Notes: generated by a model from the sequence alone, not told the origin. A stretch of 64,000 nt of DNA from Ifrita kowaldi (GCA_013398055.1 VZRS01005636.1:164057-228056), one strand, 5' to 3'. Shown: positions 50,721-63,061, numbered from the stretch's first letter. Numbers and translations are program-made.

Positions 50721-53551
50721 CAGAGCCATTAGAGAGCGTCCAGAGGCGCTGCGGAGATGGGGAAGGGCCTGAGGGGAAGCCGTGCGAGGAGGGGCTGAGG
50801 GCGCTCGGCTTCTTCAACCTGGAGAAGAGGAAACCTCATGGCTGTCTGCAGCTTCCTCATGAGAGGCAGCGGAGGGGCCAGCAGTGGTCCTGCTCTCTGT
50901 GACCAGAGGGGATGGCCTGAAGCTGTGTCAGGAAGGGTTAGGGTGGGTATCAGGAAAAGGTTCTTCTCCCAGAGGCTGGTGGGGCGTTGGAAAAGGATCC
51001 CCAGGGAATGGTCACAGCAGCAGCCTGACAGAACTCAAGAAGTCTTCGGACACCTCTTCCAGGGATGCCCAGGCTGGGATTGTTGGGGTGTCTGTGCAGG
51101 GCCAGGGGTGGGACTGGATGATCCTGTGGGTCCCTCCCAGCTCAGGATAGTCTATGACTCTGTACTTTAGCTTGTTTGGGAGGACAGCATGATCTGTAAC
51201 GCTGTTTTCACCAATTCTGTGTCTGTTTCAGTGCTCTTGTATGTTACAAACAAAAGTTATCCAGAGTTTTCTCTCTTTAGAGTCGAGATCTGCCTTGAAA
51301 TAGGATCTGGATCTGGTGTGGTTTCAACATTTCTGGCTTCTTCCATCCTTGGGCCCAGTGCACTGTACATGTAAGTATAACAGCACCTAAACTGTTGTAT
51401 GCAATAATAAAGGATGCTTGGCCCTCTCATATATATTTCTCATTTTCACATTTTAAAAACGATTCTTTTCTCAATTCTGTAGATACATAAATCAAAGCAA
51501 AGAAAGCCTGTTGAGCATTTCTGAGATTATGGTGCAGCCTGAATTGTTTACTTCAGGTTCTGTAACAAATAAGTATTGCTGTGACTAGAAATCCATTTTC
51601 CCATTTCTCAGACAAATTGCTAAGCCTACACTTGTGTTTGCTGGGTTGAATCCTTGTGGGTCCCTTTTAACTCAGAGTACTCTGTGATTCTGTAAATTAG
51701 CTTGTAGTTCATAGGGTTAAACTTCCAGGTACAGTAGCCTATAACTTACACTTTGTAATATTTCCCTTTTAGATGCACAGATATCAACCCCATGGCAGCT
51801 TACTGTACCCAGGAGACCGCTCTGCTTAACGATGTTCACCTGCAGCCTGTCATTACTGACTTGGTAAGAGAGATGTTTCAATAGAATCTCCTTCATATTT
51901 TGTGTAATTTTTTATACTTACTGGAGATCATGGAGTCACGCAATAGTTAGGGTTGGAAGGGACCTCTGGACATCACCCCCTGCCAAGGCAAAAAAACCCC
52001 CAGCAAACTACTCAAGCTCTAAAATTCAAAATTAACCTCTAAAAATTCATTGTATTAATTAAAAAGAAAAAAAAAAAACAAACTCAAACCTTTGATATAG
52101 TTTGGAAAATCCTGGTTAAGGAATTCTGTAGTGGCCTGACATTATCATAGCCCTTTGTCTAGAGTTATGCAGTTCTTGGTTCTCAGCCTTTTCTGATTTA
52201 ATGAGAACTTAGATATATTGTTACTTTTGATTTCTCACAACATTTGGTATGGACAAAAGGTAATTTTCTCATGTCTTCAGCCCTGAATATATATGTTTAT
52301 AAAAGATGATATAGATAGGCCACAATAAATGGGATTTAAAATGGCTGACCAACTGCACCATGTAACTGTATTTTTACAAAACATTTGCGTTCTTCATGTT
52401 TCCAAAAAGAAACCCCACACAAAAGAATCATCAACTTCACCTACAGGTCAAAGGATTATCTCCAAGGTTAAATGGGAAGGTTGATCTGCTGCTGTTTAAC
52501 CCACCATACGTGGTAACACCTTCTGAAGAGGTAGGAAAAATTTGAAATACACAGTAAAAATGGTATTGCTACTGTCACTTGTTGGGACAGTTCTATCACT
52601 CAGTATTATGACAATCTTTGCTTTCCTTCTTGCTAGGTGAAAAGCCATGGAATAGAGGCATCCTGGGCTGGTGGCAAACAGGGCAGAGAAGTAATGGATA
52701 GAGTTTTCCCATTAGTACCAGACCTGCTTTCACCAGGAGGATTATTCTACTTGGTCACAATTAAAGAAAATAATCCAGGTGATCACTGCCCTAGGATATT
52801 GAAATGTGCCAAACCAGGTTTAACATGGTATAAATCAAAATGTTGATCACAGCTAGACCCAAAATGCAAGCAAATTTATCAAAACTAAGAACTCCCCAAG
52901 CTAGTTTGGAAAATGAAAGTAGATAGGACCGCAGCAGCTTTGCAAGAGTTCAGTTCCAAACCTGAAAGGTGAATTAATTAAGTCTGAACTAATTAATGAA
53001 GCCAGGCCAATTCTTTCTTATGGAAGAAAATTGTGGTGCTAACCTAAAAGGCTTAGTTGGAAATGTGATTTTCATTTTACAGGTGTAGAGAAAAGATTTG
53101 GATTTGTTCCTTCTGATCTAATGCTTCATGGCCACAAATGATCATGTAATGTCAAGATTGTTCTTCACACCTGATTTATTAGGCAGCTTTTGTGAGAAGG
53201 TGCTACAAATTTCAGTTTCTCCTACAGTTTAGCTTCATACAGAATTCTAGAAAAATACTGAACTTCAGTTTGTAAATTATGAGCTTTATTTGTTCGTGGT
53301 GGGAGATTATTTTGCATAAAAATTCCTGTCTGAAAGAGTAAGAGGGCAGTTTATAAACTTTGCTTTACAGCTTGAGGGATACCTTAGAATTGTCTTTTAT
53401 AACTAATTTCAACTCATTTATAAACACTGCACTTTCTATTGCAGATGAAATTCTGGAAACAATGAAGAAAAGTGGCTTGAAAGGCACACGAGTACTTTCC
53501 AGGCAAGCAGGACAGGAGATGCTGACTGTCCTCAGATTTAGGAAGTCTTGA
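50520..53551 (+). CDS. N6AMT1: N6AMT1 / HEMK2, eRF1 glutamine methyltransferase catalytic subunit (6 coding exons)
   Basis: Joined exons 50520-50653, 51281-51370, 51773-51863, 52447-52530, 52637-52778 and 53445-53551 give 215 codons plus TGA; the human protein has 214 residues. All introns are GT-AG and all phases match. Visible features are the VYEPAEDTFLLLDAL entry segment (about residues 20-34), the SAM-binding loop LEIGSGSG (about 50-57), CTDIN with the acidic ribose contact (about 76-80), the NPPY catalytic motif (123-126) and the C-terminal VLRFRKS. The family is the class I methyltransferase that acts with TRMT112 on the GGQ glutamine of release factor eRF1. Histone H4 lysine methylation has also been reported, and the claimed DNA N6-adenine activity is disputed. 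The start ATG follows a CpG island and precedes the conserved entry motif at the expected distance. No break is seen. Confidence 0.95.
50710..51170 (+). mobile_element. CR1 LINE in N6AMT1 intron 1
   Basis: Plus-strand CR1 beginning about 57 bases after the exon 1 donor. Segments include 'GAGAGCGTCCAGAGGCGCTG', 'CTTCTTCAACCTGGAGAAGA', 'TCAGGAAAAGGTTCTTCTCC', 'GACTGGATGATCCTGTGGGT' and the terminus 'CCCAGCTCAGGATAGTCTAT' plus 'GACTCTG'. The wording differs from the upstream copy at 49.5 kb, so it is a different subfamily and a separate insertion. It accounts for the frames of up to 110 codons in this intron. Confidence 0.9.
51281..51370 (+). CDS. N6AMT1: N6AMT1 coding exon 2
   Basis: The acceptor is TTTTCTCTCTTTAG and the donor GTAAGT. 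It encodes VEICLEIGSGSGVV to GPSALY, including methyltransferase motif I. It enters and leaves in phase 2. The split codon with exon 3 is AT+A (Ile), where the human protein has Met. Confidence 0.93.
51635..51700 (+). mobile_element. CR1 LINE 3' terminus in N6AMT1 intron 2
   Basis: 'GCTGGGTTGAATCCTTGTGG', then 'GTCCCTTTTAACTCAGAGTA' and 'CTCTGTGATTCTGTA' is a short plus-strand CR1 tail. Confidence 0.75.
51773..51863 (+). CDS. N6AMT1: N6AMT1 coding exon 3
   Basis: The acceptor is TTTCCCTTTTAG and the donor GTAAGA. It encodes CTDINPMAAYCTQETALLND followed by VHLQPVITDL. The Asp of CTDIN is the expected ribose-binding acidic residue. Confidence 0.93.
51925..51990 (-). mobile_element. CR1 LINE 3' terminus in N6AMT1 intron 3
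   Basis: Plus-strand 'GAGTCACGCAATAGTTAGGG' and 'TTGGAAGGGACCTCTGGACA' is the reverse complement of a CR1 tail. The fragment is only about 65 bases. Confidence 0.8.
52447..52530 (+). CDS. N6AMT1: N6AMT1 coding exon 4
   Basis: The acceptor is TTCACCTACAG and the donor GTAGGA, in phase 0 at both ends. It encodes 28 residues ending VVTPSEE and contains the NPPY catalytic motif. Confidence 0.94.
52637..52778 (+). CDS. N6AMT1: N6AMT1 coding exon 5
   Basis: The acceptor is CTTCTTGCTAG and the donor GTGATC. It encodes VKSHGIEASWAGGKQGREVM to LVTIKENNP plus the first base of a split Asp codon. Reading on past the donor reaches a stop codon in the intron, which marks the boundary. Confidence 0.93.
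53445..53551 (+). CDS. N6AMT1: N6AMT1 coding exon 6 with stop
   Basis: The acceptor is TTTCTATTGCAG. It completes the split Asp codon, continues EILETMKKSGLKGTRVLSRQ then AGQEMLTVLRFRKS, and ends in TGA at 53549-53551. The C-terminus matches the vertebrate family. Confidence 0.93.
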
Positions 53552-56500
53552 TAACTTCTCCTCACCTTCCAGGTAGTAGGTGTAAAGAACATTGAACAGA
53601 GAGTTGTCAGCTGGTAAACACTGAAGTGAATGCAATCTGCCCTCTGTTAATGGCAGAAACCTATTCATACAAGCAAAACATCAAGGAAGAAATGAACCCC
53701 AAAACTGAGCTAGGGAACAAAATATCAATGGGTTCATAATGATCTAGTATCCTGTGACATAACCAATCCCACACCCCGAACAGAGTCTCACTTTTACGTG
53801 CCATGCACAGGTATCACTTTTAATTTGTAGTCTTCAGGTGTCACTGGTCAGAATCAGGGTCATTTTATACCATCAACATTCACAACAAACTGCAAGTTTG
53901 CAAGCAGCAGTATTAAGATATCCTTCTGTTGGCCTAAAAAGTTCTTTCCTCTCCCAGGATCAGCATTCTCAGCACGGGTCACTTGGGCCATGGTTAAGAA
54001 CCGGAGTCTTCCACCTCCCTCTGACCTTCAAAGAAGAAGAAAGAGCCTGGTTAAAATACACAGATGCTCAGAGTTCACCACAAAAGCATTTGGAGGAAGT
54101 TTGGGTCAATGCACAGGTGGAAATACAGTGGCACTTTGTACAATGCAAAATGTGAACACAGAGTTAGGAGCTGTTTCACTTGTTGTCACATACCTGTCAG
54201 ATATTTTGCTGCTGTACTACTCAGGGTACTGAACTTCTCACCTCTTCCAACATATGAAGATATTCCAGCAGCAGATAAGGAGGATTCTCCAATTCTTCAA
54301 TCCCTTGTAATGAGCACAACAGTTCTGCAACTCATTAAACACCTTCCCCGAGCTTCAGAGAAGGCTTCTCGAGGAATGATGGAAAATTTTATTTTAGTAA
54401 TTGTACATATTTATATCACCACTGGGATTTTTTTGAGGAATGTAATTTTACAAATAGAAATTGAATTTTAGTCCTTTCCACTATTTTCCCCCCATTTTAA
54501 AGAAACACTAATGTAGTTTTTCTGGTGTACACCGTCAGGTTTTCTGGGGCTCTCACTGTTTTGTCTGTAGATAGCTTTGCAATGTACAAAGCTTAAATAA
54601 GTTGGCTACAACTCCCAGCTTACTTTTGACCAAAATAAAACCCAAACAAAGTTGGAAAAACTTAGGGATAAAATGGATGTACATTAAAAAAAATATTTCC
54701 ATCATGGTTCTGTAGAGACTTGACTTGCAAGACTTTTCTCTCTGCGATGCTCCTGTCAACATTACTTTGATATTTGTAGTAATTTGTGTCATTTTAGCAG
54801 TGCTTTATCAATGATGTCTTGACAAGTTCATCAGTGGATGTATCTGAGATGTTTGAACAGCAGTTGAGTGCATCCATTGCAGCAGCTCTAAGCCTTTTTG
54901 TAGGATTTCCTTCCTTTCCATGGTAACACATGGTCTGCTGGAGGATAGCAGCCAGGAAGAAACTTGAAACAAAATAATGTCATTAAGCAAAAGAAAATAA
55001 AAATTATATTAGGAGTATACTGGGCAAATACAATCCTCACATCAGTCCAAATTAGTAATCCCTCTTATTCAAAAACTGCTGCCAGACCCTTTATAGGAAG
55101 AGCCTTTGGCCATGATGCGAAATGTATTTGGACCTCAGGTGCTGGAGTTCTTATCTATGCAGTTACTGAATATTTCTCAATTATTATCATTATCATCCTC
55201 TTCAATTAAATTAGGAGGCTCTGCTATGGTAATGAAATAAGGCACATTATCTCCAGGGTGCACTGAGCACTGCTTTGGTTTCTGTTCTCCACCTGTAATG
55301 TTTAATAGCTACAGACAGGTTTAATTAGGAGACCACATCTTACTGTAAACTTGATAATTGCTGTGAGCCAGCATTACCAGAAGAATGTACAGGAATATCC
55401 TTTTTATCAACATGACTGGAGAAACCTTCATTGTCTGGGGATTGGAAGAGAAAATGGTCCTGGAGGTTTAAAAAGCTTCTTTTTTCCTTCTCTGGCTCCT
55501 GGGTCCCCTCAGTGCAGTGAACAAAGCTGCAGGTTTTTTTGATTTTTGCAAGATGCTCCTGCAAGTGAGGCTTTGCTTTTACAAGAAGCAATATAGCAGA
55601 GAGGAGAGATGCACAGCAGGATTTTAAACTTGTTCACTGCTTCTCTATGACTAATTCAACATTAATCAGTTAAGAAGCTGAAAAAATTCACTATTCACAA
55701 GCTGATAGATGTCAAACACATCTGAATTGTCTTAATTTGCATTAATGTCTTAGTTTATAATAATCTGTACTATAAGGGATGATTGTTTCTGCTGCTTATT
55801 CTCAGCATCTTCATAAGGACACGTAATTTGGATTTTGTGTGTTGCATTTTCTGCATGTCCTTAAGACTTTTTCCCCCTAAGTATTTTTAAGACATTGAAG
55901 CACTTAGCTGAACCTTCCCAAAAACCTCTGCCCATGCTAAGTTTCTTCATAAAGTTAGAACCAAACTGAAGTCAAACAGGAATTTTGTATATAGCAATTA
56001 TCACTTCTGCTAAAAATGCAAATGCTTACCAAAGCCTAAATTACCAGGATTTTTTTCCCAGAGTAATATTTTGGAGAAAATAATGGAACAACTTGCTGAA
56101 ATGTTTTGTTTGGGTTTCTTTTTTTCTATAAAAATTTTTGTGTTTGGATCAAGTGCGTGATGATCAGGACAATGATACTGATGTTTGTGAAGAACTGAAA
56201 AAGCTGACAAAAATTCCAATCTAGCCTAAATGCAAAATATTTGTGGAAGAAAACCCCTGGAGTGTAACTGCACAGACAGCAGGGCTCCACTTGAGCCAAA
56301 ACACTCCTACCACAAATTGCATTTTTGTGCAGTGAAGACACCTGATGGCTGCATCCACAGCCAGCTCAGAGAGAAAAATTGGTTATTCAGGGAAGTTATT
56401 CTCTTATTGAGACTTAATTATCACCTTGAGCCATTCTATTTTTATGGCATCATTAAGATACAAATGAGATCTTTTCGATCTCCAAATGGCAATTTAGATT

Positions 56501-59040
56501 TTTTAATTTTGTTTTTAACTCAGTCCATGGATTTAAGACACTGCAAGAGTCTAGTTTTGCTTTAAAAGCATGTTTCAAGGGATAGTAAATGCTAAATAAA
56601 TATAAAATAAGTATTTGTCAAAGGAAGGAATGAGAGTCCTAATCCTAAATTAGGAAAGGGAGATGGCAGAAAAAGATGTCACCATCTGGGCACTGATTTG
56701 CACTGTCTGTAGTAATCAGTAACTTTGCTGAACCCTAACAGCCCCCAGGTATTGAAAAAACCTCATTCTGTGCAATTGAATTTAAAGAACTAATTCAATT
56801 TAAACACAACAACTAGCACAGTTCTCTGTGTTGGATACTATTATTTTGGAGGAAGAGGCTCCAAAAATACGGGGTGAAATTCAGACCTGAGGATTGCTAT
56901 AAATAGAAACTATCTTCACCTGATTCAGTCCCCTTTCTCATGCCTGTTGCTACTTCACTGAATACAAGTGAAAAGAAAAAATCCCAACCATAATCTATGC
57001 AATGTTCTTTCTGTTCCACCTCAGTTTTTCTTCTGACAAGACCAAAGTTCTATTTCGGGGCTGCATTTTTCCTGTTTGCAGGAAACCACAGAGTGAGACA
57101 CAGCGTTCTGAGAGTGGGCTGCAGGAAGTCTGCTGAAAATTACCTTTTAACACTGCATGAAGGAGCTTTTAGTGCCTTAAAGGAGCAGCAGCGTCTCAGT
57201 GTCCCATCAGCTCCTTGCCTGTCACTGGTGATCACAGAGCTCTCAGGATTTGCTGCTGCACCAGCCAAGGTGGCCCCTGCAGCCCATTCCAGGCCTTACT
57301 CCTGTAATTCCCTGTTAAAAGAGGGATCAGCTCCTTCATTTCAATACAAGTCCTTTCCTGCTTCAGAACACGAGATTCTCTGCATCTCCCTGCTTTTCCC
57401 TCAGCAATTTTAGTTTCAGGAGATGAGCTGAGCCTTGCTAAACCAAGGCACACATCTTGAGCCAGATTCTGAATTGTAGGCTGAGCTTGGGTGCTCTCAC
57501 ACGGGGGTCAGTTCATTCAGTCCAGAGCTGGTTACAGCTCCACGCGGGGGTTTGCTGTCTGTAAAACACTTCCCTAAGTGCAACCATGGGTATTGTAGCT
57601 GTTGGATTTGTCTTGAGGTAATGACAGACTTCAGAAATAAGGGGAGGGAGGAAGCAATTTAAAGCTAATTATAGAAGAACTAAGGTGAGAAGGTCTCAAT
57701 TACTGCGGTGAAATCCAATGCTGAATTTGAGAGCTATTTTGCACACTGGAGGACAGATTAAAAAACCACTTGAGGCAAACCAATATACAAACCCCGCTAA
57801 GAACCTCTAAAGCCCCTAATTACTTTTCTTCCAGCTCTGAACAGAACTACTGAACAACTGAGCTGCAGTAGCTCCTGTATCCCAACTCTCATCCTGCACT
57901 TTCTCCTCCTACCTGAGAAGTGCTCTCTGCTTTTGGATAGGAAAGAGGTGGCCTCTACCACCACATGAGCCACAAATTCCAAACCCCTTGTGAAAAAACT
58001 GGCGGGATGAGGAAAAAAAAAGCAGAATTGTCCCAGATTGTCTGTCCTCCAGCCTATGCAAATAACAAATGTCAAACCTAATTATCAATATCATTGTGGC
58101 CTGAAAGTTATGTGTACTTGATCCTACTGCACCCTGGATATGGGTTGAACTGCTGTGATTCAGTTAGAAAACTAAAATGTCACCCTAAGAATTTAGCATG
58201 GCCGAATTACTGAACTTTATTTGCTTCACCTGGTTCTGCATCAGCTTCCACACAAATCCTTACTGATGTATTCATTTTGCAAGTGTGCACGTGCTGTTTC
58301 ATACAGGGATTGTCCACACAAGAAAACTTTACAAAGGGTATGTTTATTTCTATTCTGCTTTTCCATTTCACAACAAAAAGCACTTGATCTTAATGTGCTG
58401 TGACCTGGAAATGACTGAAAATGAGAAAGTAATGATTAATAAATTCATCAGTCAAGAGGTTGCCTGAATTTATCATTGATCCATCATGAGATGTCAAGAC
58501 AGGTCAGAATTCAGGAAAATGAATGTGTAAACAATCAAACCCACACTTGATGATAATTTTTGATGGGTTGATGTTATTTGCTCAATTTTCATGAAGTCCC
58601 CAAGAGAGAGGGATCAAACTTTGACCTTTTTGGATTCTTCCACATTGCAGAAGCCGTTCTTGAAAAGATCTGAGGCCTTGGCCAGCTGCAAGAACCTGTA
58701 CCTATGAATCGTTTACTGCAGTGTGAAAATGCACAACGATCATTCCACCTGGTGTTCACTTGAAGCAGAAGGCATCCTTAGGGAATTTCTGTCACCATGA
58801 AGAAAATCAGGAATTGACAGGAAACAGGAGTTTGGTACAACCAGTCCTGAAACAGACTTCAGTGTCACTGCACAGCCAAATCAACCAACCGCTTCAATAC
58901 TTGATATGACCTTAAGCTACAACAGCAGCTCCTTAATTTTTCCTGTCCCCATCCATTTCTTCTGTCTTATATTACACTACTCTATGTGAACTACCACATG
59001 TTCTTGATCCATTTGATTGGTAAAATAAGAGATCATGCAT
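53552..59040. other. N6AMT1 3' flank and intergenic DNA
   Basis: The N6AMT1 3'UTR begins at 53552. A possible polyadenylation signal, AATAAA at 54634-54639, is far enough to give a 3'UTR of about 1.1 kb, but no transcript evidence is available and ATTAAA variants occur earlier. No further exon or named repeat is seen. Blocks at about 55.17-55.38 kb and 55.66-55.77 kb are rich in TAAT cores and are discussed in the findings. Confidence 0.5.
54634..54639 (+). terminator. N6AMT1: Candidate polyadenylation signal of N6AMT1
   Basis: AATAAA on the plus strand in the context CAAAATAAAACC. It is the first canonical hexamer I noticed after the stop codon. Such hexamers are common in AT-rich DNA, so use is uncertain. 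Confidence 0.3.
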
Positions 59041-62000
59041 AAATTCTATAAAAAAGGAATACCTTTATTTTTTTAAAGAGACCGTTTTTTCATTACCAAG
59101 TGAAAACTTTACAACGTAAAGTATTTCTCTTCAGTATTGTTTTAATATAAAAACTTAAATCAATTACTCTGGTCTTACTGTTCCTACAGGAAGTCTTGTG
59201 GCACTGCAGGACCCAGGTATCTTCAGCCTCACGCTAGTATCTAATCTTAAGTTCATGACTTTTTTTTTAAATAAAACCATTTCTGTGGCCACTCACCATC
59301 AACAAAACATCCCTACCACCAAAACAAAAATAAAGCATCTTCATTAGACCAAAAGAGACTAAACTCTAATAGCACTATTACAGTGAGAAGCTTTGTTAAA
59401 ATAAAAATATTTTGAAAGTTAGACATGACTTTAAAATTGTACAAAGACAACAAGCACTCATTACACAGAGTAAGTAGCAGTGAGTACAACGTGAATGCAA
59501 CAACACTGAGCCTTGCCTCTCTTTATATGTAATTATAAATAGAGATTATCCTTGCCAAACTTCCAGCTTTTTTTTCCTTTTTTGTGAAAACCAGCTCCTG
59601 AAAACCTAACAGGGAGCATCTCACTCTTCAGCTCAGCAGAATTGCTCAGAGGGGCTCTGGCTCAAAACAGCCCTTCTATCATGAGAATATCCCATGCTTT
59701 GCAGAACAAGTTTCTCTCTCTGTTGACAAACAGATTTCCCTTTCATTATGCTGAATGCTTCACCTTCCTATGGGACCTGCCAAATTACAGGCTTCAAAAT
59801 GATTAAAAATTTTGAAGCTTGCTCATGTCTTTTCAAGAACGTGCAAGCTGAAATTATCATGGTGTGTCCATGTAAGGAGTCAAACAACAGAGAATGCTCC
59901 TGTTTGTATTTTACTCTTTGCAAATGTTGTTTCCAGGAAAACACTTGGGAGTAATTTTAGCTAATTTGGCTAAATTAATTTAAGTATTGGTCAGAGAAGA
60001 AAATATCTCTTGATTTTTTTTTACTATTACATTTAGAATTCAAATATATTCATAAAACCACCTGGCAAAAAGTATCCCTTAGAGTTTGTCCCTACATATG
60101 GATGTAAAGTGAAAAGCAGACATTGTTACCATCCTCCCTTTACTTCTCAGAGTTTTCTTCTTTACAGGAAATACATTCTTGCACAAGAAATTAAACCCCC
60201 ACGGTGACTGCTCAAACAACTTCACCACAGCCTCTAAAATAAGACTTAGTTATTACTTAGCATTAGATAGATGAGAAAACTTCTGCTGTAAATCTTCCCT
60301 GAGATCAACAGCAGTTAAAAGAAAGTTGTTTTATCCAACTCAGCCATACTGGCAAAATGATGCTCTGAATTTGAGTGTTTGCAGGACTCTGTTTCATGAC
60401 AGAATGCAACCACTTACTCTTATTTTGTCTAAAAGATTATTTGGGTTATATTCATGATTCTAAACTTACTCATTATTCTTTCTAGATTACATGGAAGTGC
60501 TTTCTTTTTCATAGTTTTACTCCACTATTAATGTTTGTTGCAATGGATCAACATCTTGATTTCCAAAAAAGCTTGAAAAGCGTTGTGGTTTCATTTTTAA
60601 ATGAAAACATTGTATTATTAAGACAGCAGTGTCCTGCAAACTGAGTTCATTACACTTGCCAACTTTTTTATTTTTATGTAAAACTGTAAATCTGAAAGTA
60701 ACTTGAGGTTTTTTTTAGTTATGCAAGAGCCTATTTAATGTTCCCATGAAGCATTTCAAAATGTCTGTCAGTTTATCAGTCAAGGGAAGAACATACAGCA
60801 TCAAATCCTATATAAAATCATTATGGGTGCAGCCTGGAAAATCCCATGTTAGCAACAACTGAGTGAACTAGCCCAAATTCCTACCTTTTAATCATCCCAT
60901 TTCTCTAGCTGCTTTTGTTTTCTCAGTATCCCATTATTTTCCATTTGCTTCAATTCTAAGATAGCACTGCTGAGGTTTCAAAAAAGATTAAAAATTAAAG
61001 CACGTTGTTTCACTGTAAGGAAACAGCAGCTGTGAGAAAATACTTTCAATTCTTGTCAGGACAGAAAAGGCTATTGGCAGTTTACCTTTCACTTGGCTTC
61101 AGAAGATTTATTAAACAGTTCTGGCCCAAGGCAGTTAAGGATTTTAAGCTAAACCCAAGCTTGTGCAATAAAAAATGATAGTTAGGAAGGCATATCTTGA
61201 TCTCTAGGATTAGATAAAAAAATTGCTACTGTTATTTCTGTCTGAAGTCCTAGGCCAGCAGTGGGCTGAGCACCCCTGGACTGGTGCACATAGGTAAGAA
61301 AGCTGCTGCTTTTTAGCTTTGTCCATTTATTCCAGCAGGTTTCATAGCAGGAGGCTGCAGCACATGGAACCCAAGTGCATTTCTGCAGAGCTAATTGCAC
61401 AAAAACCCAATCGTTACTAAGTATGTAAGTCTCTCTCAGCCCAGCAAAGGAGACTGCTCTAGATACAGCTGAGGATATAGCTCCAAACCCAACATAACGT
61501 GGTCATTTTGTCTCTTTTCAGCAATTCCTTGGTATTGGTGTAAATAAACTGCTGTGAAACTCTACTGGGGAAAGGAAGCTGCACAACTGGCTCCACCCTC
61601 AGGAGTTAAAGCATTCTTATACCATTGTACCCATTGAGGAGGAGAATTCTTGTGCTCCCAGGAGATGCTTGGCACCTCTCTGAACCCAGAGCATCTCCAG
61701 GGGATCTAGAGGAGGCAGAGGTCAGCTGTATTCCAGCACTTTGCACAATACCCCCTCATTTCCCTCTAAACCTTCATAGAACACTTGCACGAGGTGAACT
61801 ATTTGACATCATAATTTGGAATAGCTCAGTAGGAGTTTACTAGATTTTTGGAGAGGGTAACATTATTGAAATTCTTCAATTTCCCATTTTGCTTTTAGCC
61901 AGTCCAATAGATGAGGCCATGGCACAGAGTAAGAAATACAGCCCAGGTCTGTAATTCCGTGTAAGTTCAAAGTGTATGTGCCTTCCTACTTGTGCTTACA

Positions 62001-63061
62001 AGTACTGAAAAGCCTTTGCAGTAACTGCTTTAAAAACTATTTTAATCCCTTTACCTCCCTTGACTGAAAGGCTGATGACAAGGCCAGAGGTGTAAAGGAC
62101 CCTCAGGGAAAGACGGAGCGGCCTCTTCTCCTGTGCACAATGAAAATCCTTCCCAACTCCTCAGTTTAGTGCCTCTGTCATCCCCAATTTAGATTTAGCT
62201 TAGTCCTGTTAGTAGGAAAAAGGCATTAATCCTCTCTGCTAAGAACTTGGTCCAGCATAAGTTTCACTTGATAGCAGCTGCACTGCAAACCACACTCAGT
62301 TACTGGTTTGTCTACTCAGCTCTGAAATATTGGCACTGAAATGGAAGGGGGCATGTGAAATTGAGACAAGGGAACAATGATTTTAGAAAAGCAGACATGG
62401 CAAACCTGCAGAACTCCCAGCCTTATGAGAATGGTGGAGTTCAGAGGTCAGTATGAGGGACTGGCTGGTTAAACTGGATAATGAATACATCCACAGTTGC
62501 ACCAAGCAGCGTAAGAGAGTGTTCTAGAAGCAAAACATTTCCTGTTTCAAAACGTAAACCAAGCTTGAATAGAAAGTTGCAGTAGTCCTCCCCCAACAGA
62601 ACAGTGATATTTTAACTAACCATCCTGGAGCTTCTTGCATTTCACAGGTGCAGCACCTCTTCTTGGTCACTCAGGGACAGGATACTGGACAAAGCAATCC
62701 ACTGCCATGATTAGCAATCCCTACCACACCATCTTCTTGGATGCACTGTGAAGGGGGGTCCTCCATTCAAGTGCCTTTTTCTCAGCCTCAGTTACAGCTG
62801 GACTGAACAGAGATCAGGTGTATGCCAGGGATGCTCCCTACATTCCTCATGAGCTCTACGTCAGTGTAGCTCTGAAGTCCACAGCAGGGTTAGCAACAAT
62901 CTGTGGCACACCACTAAGTTCAGGAGCAGATTGTCATTTCTACAAGAATACAAAATAGCTTGTAAAATCAATATGTAACACTGTATATATGCATGAATAT
63001 AAAAATAAACCACACCATCAATATGTAAAACTTCACGACAAGGATGAAAACAGTTCTCTTC
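59040..63061 (-). other. CGGBP1: Probable long 3'UTR of CGGBP1
   Basis: On the minus strand about 4 kb follows the CGGBP1 stop codon without another gene, CR1 copy or recognisable exon. Human CGGBP1 also has a long 3'UTR of roughly this size in its last exon. An AATAAA signal on the minus strand at 59064-59069 would give a transcript end near 59.04-59.05 kb. Other AATAAA hexamers occur earlier (for example near 61.3, 61.1 and 60.67 kb), so shorter forms are possible. The absence of repeats is consistent with a transcribed, constrained region but does not prove it. Confidence 0.4.
59064..59069 (-). terminator. CGGBP1: Candidate distal polyadenylation signal of CGGBP1
   Basis: AATAAA on the minus strand, about 4 kb after the CGGBP1 stop codon. 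It was chosen because the resulting 3'UTR length fits the mammalian gene. This is inference only. Confidence 0.3.

Noticed and set aside
50104..50817. 237-residue minus-strand open frame and a 120-residue companion
   Set aside because: They lie antisense over the GC-rich N6AMT1 promoter and exon 1. The P/R/A-rich composition comes from the CpG island, and no domain is visible.
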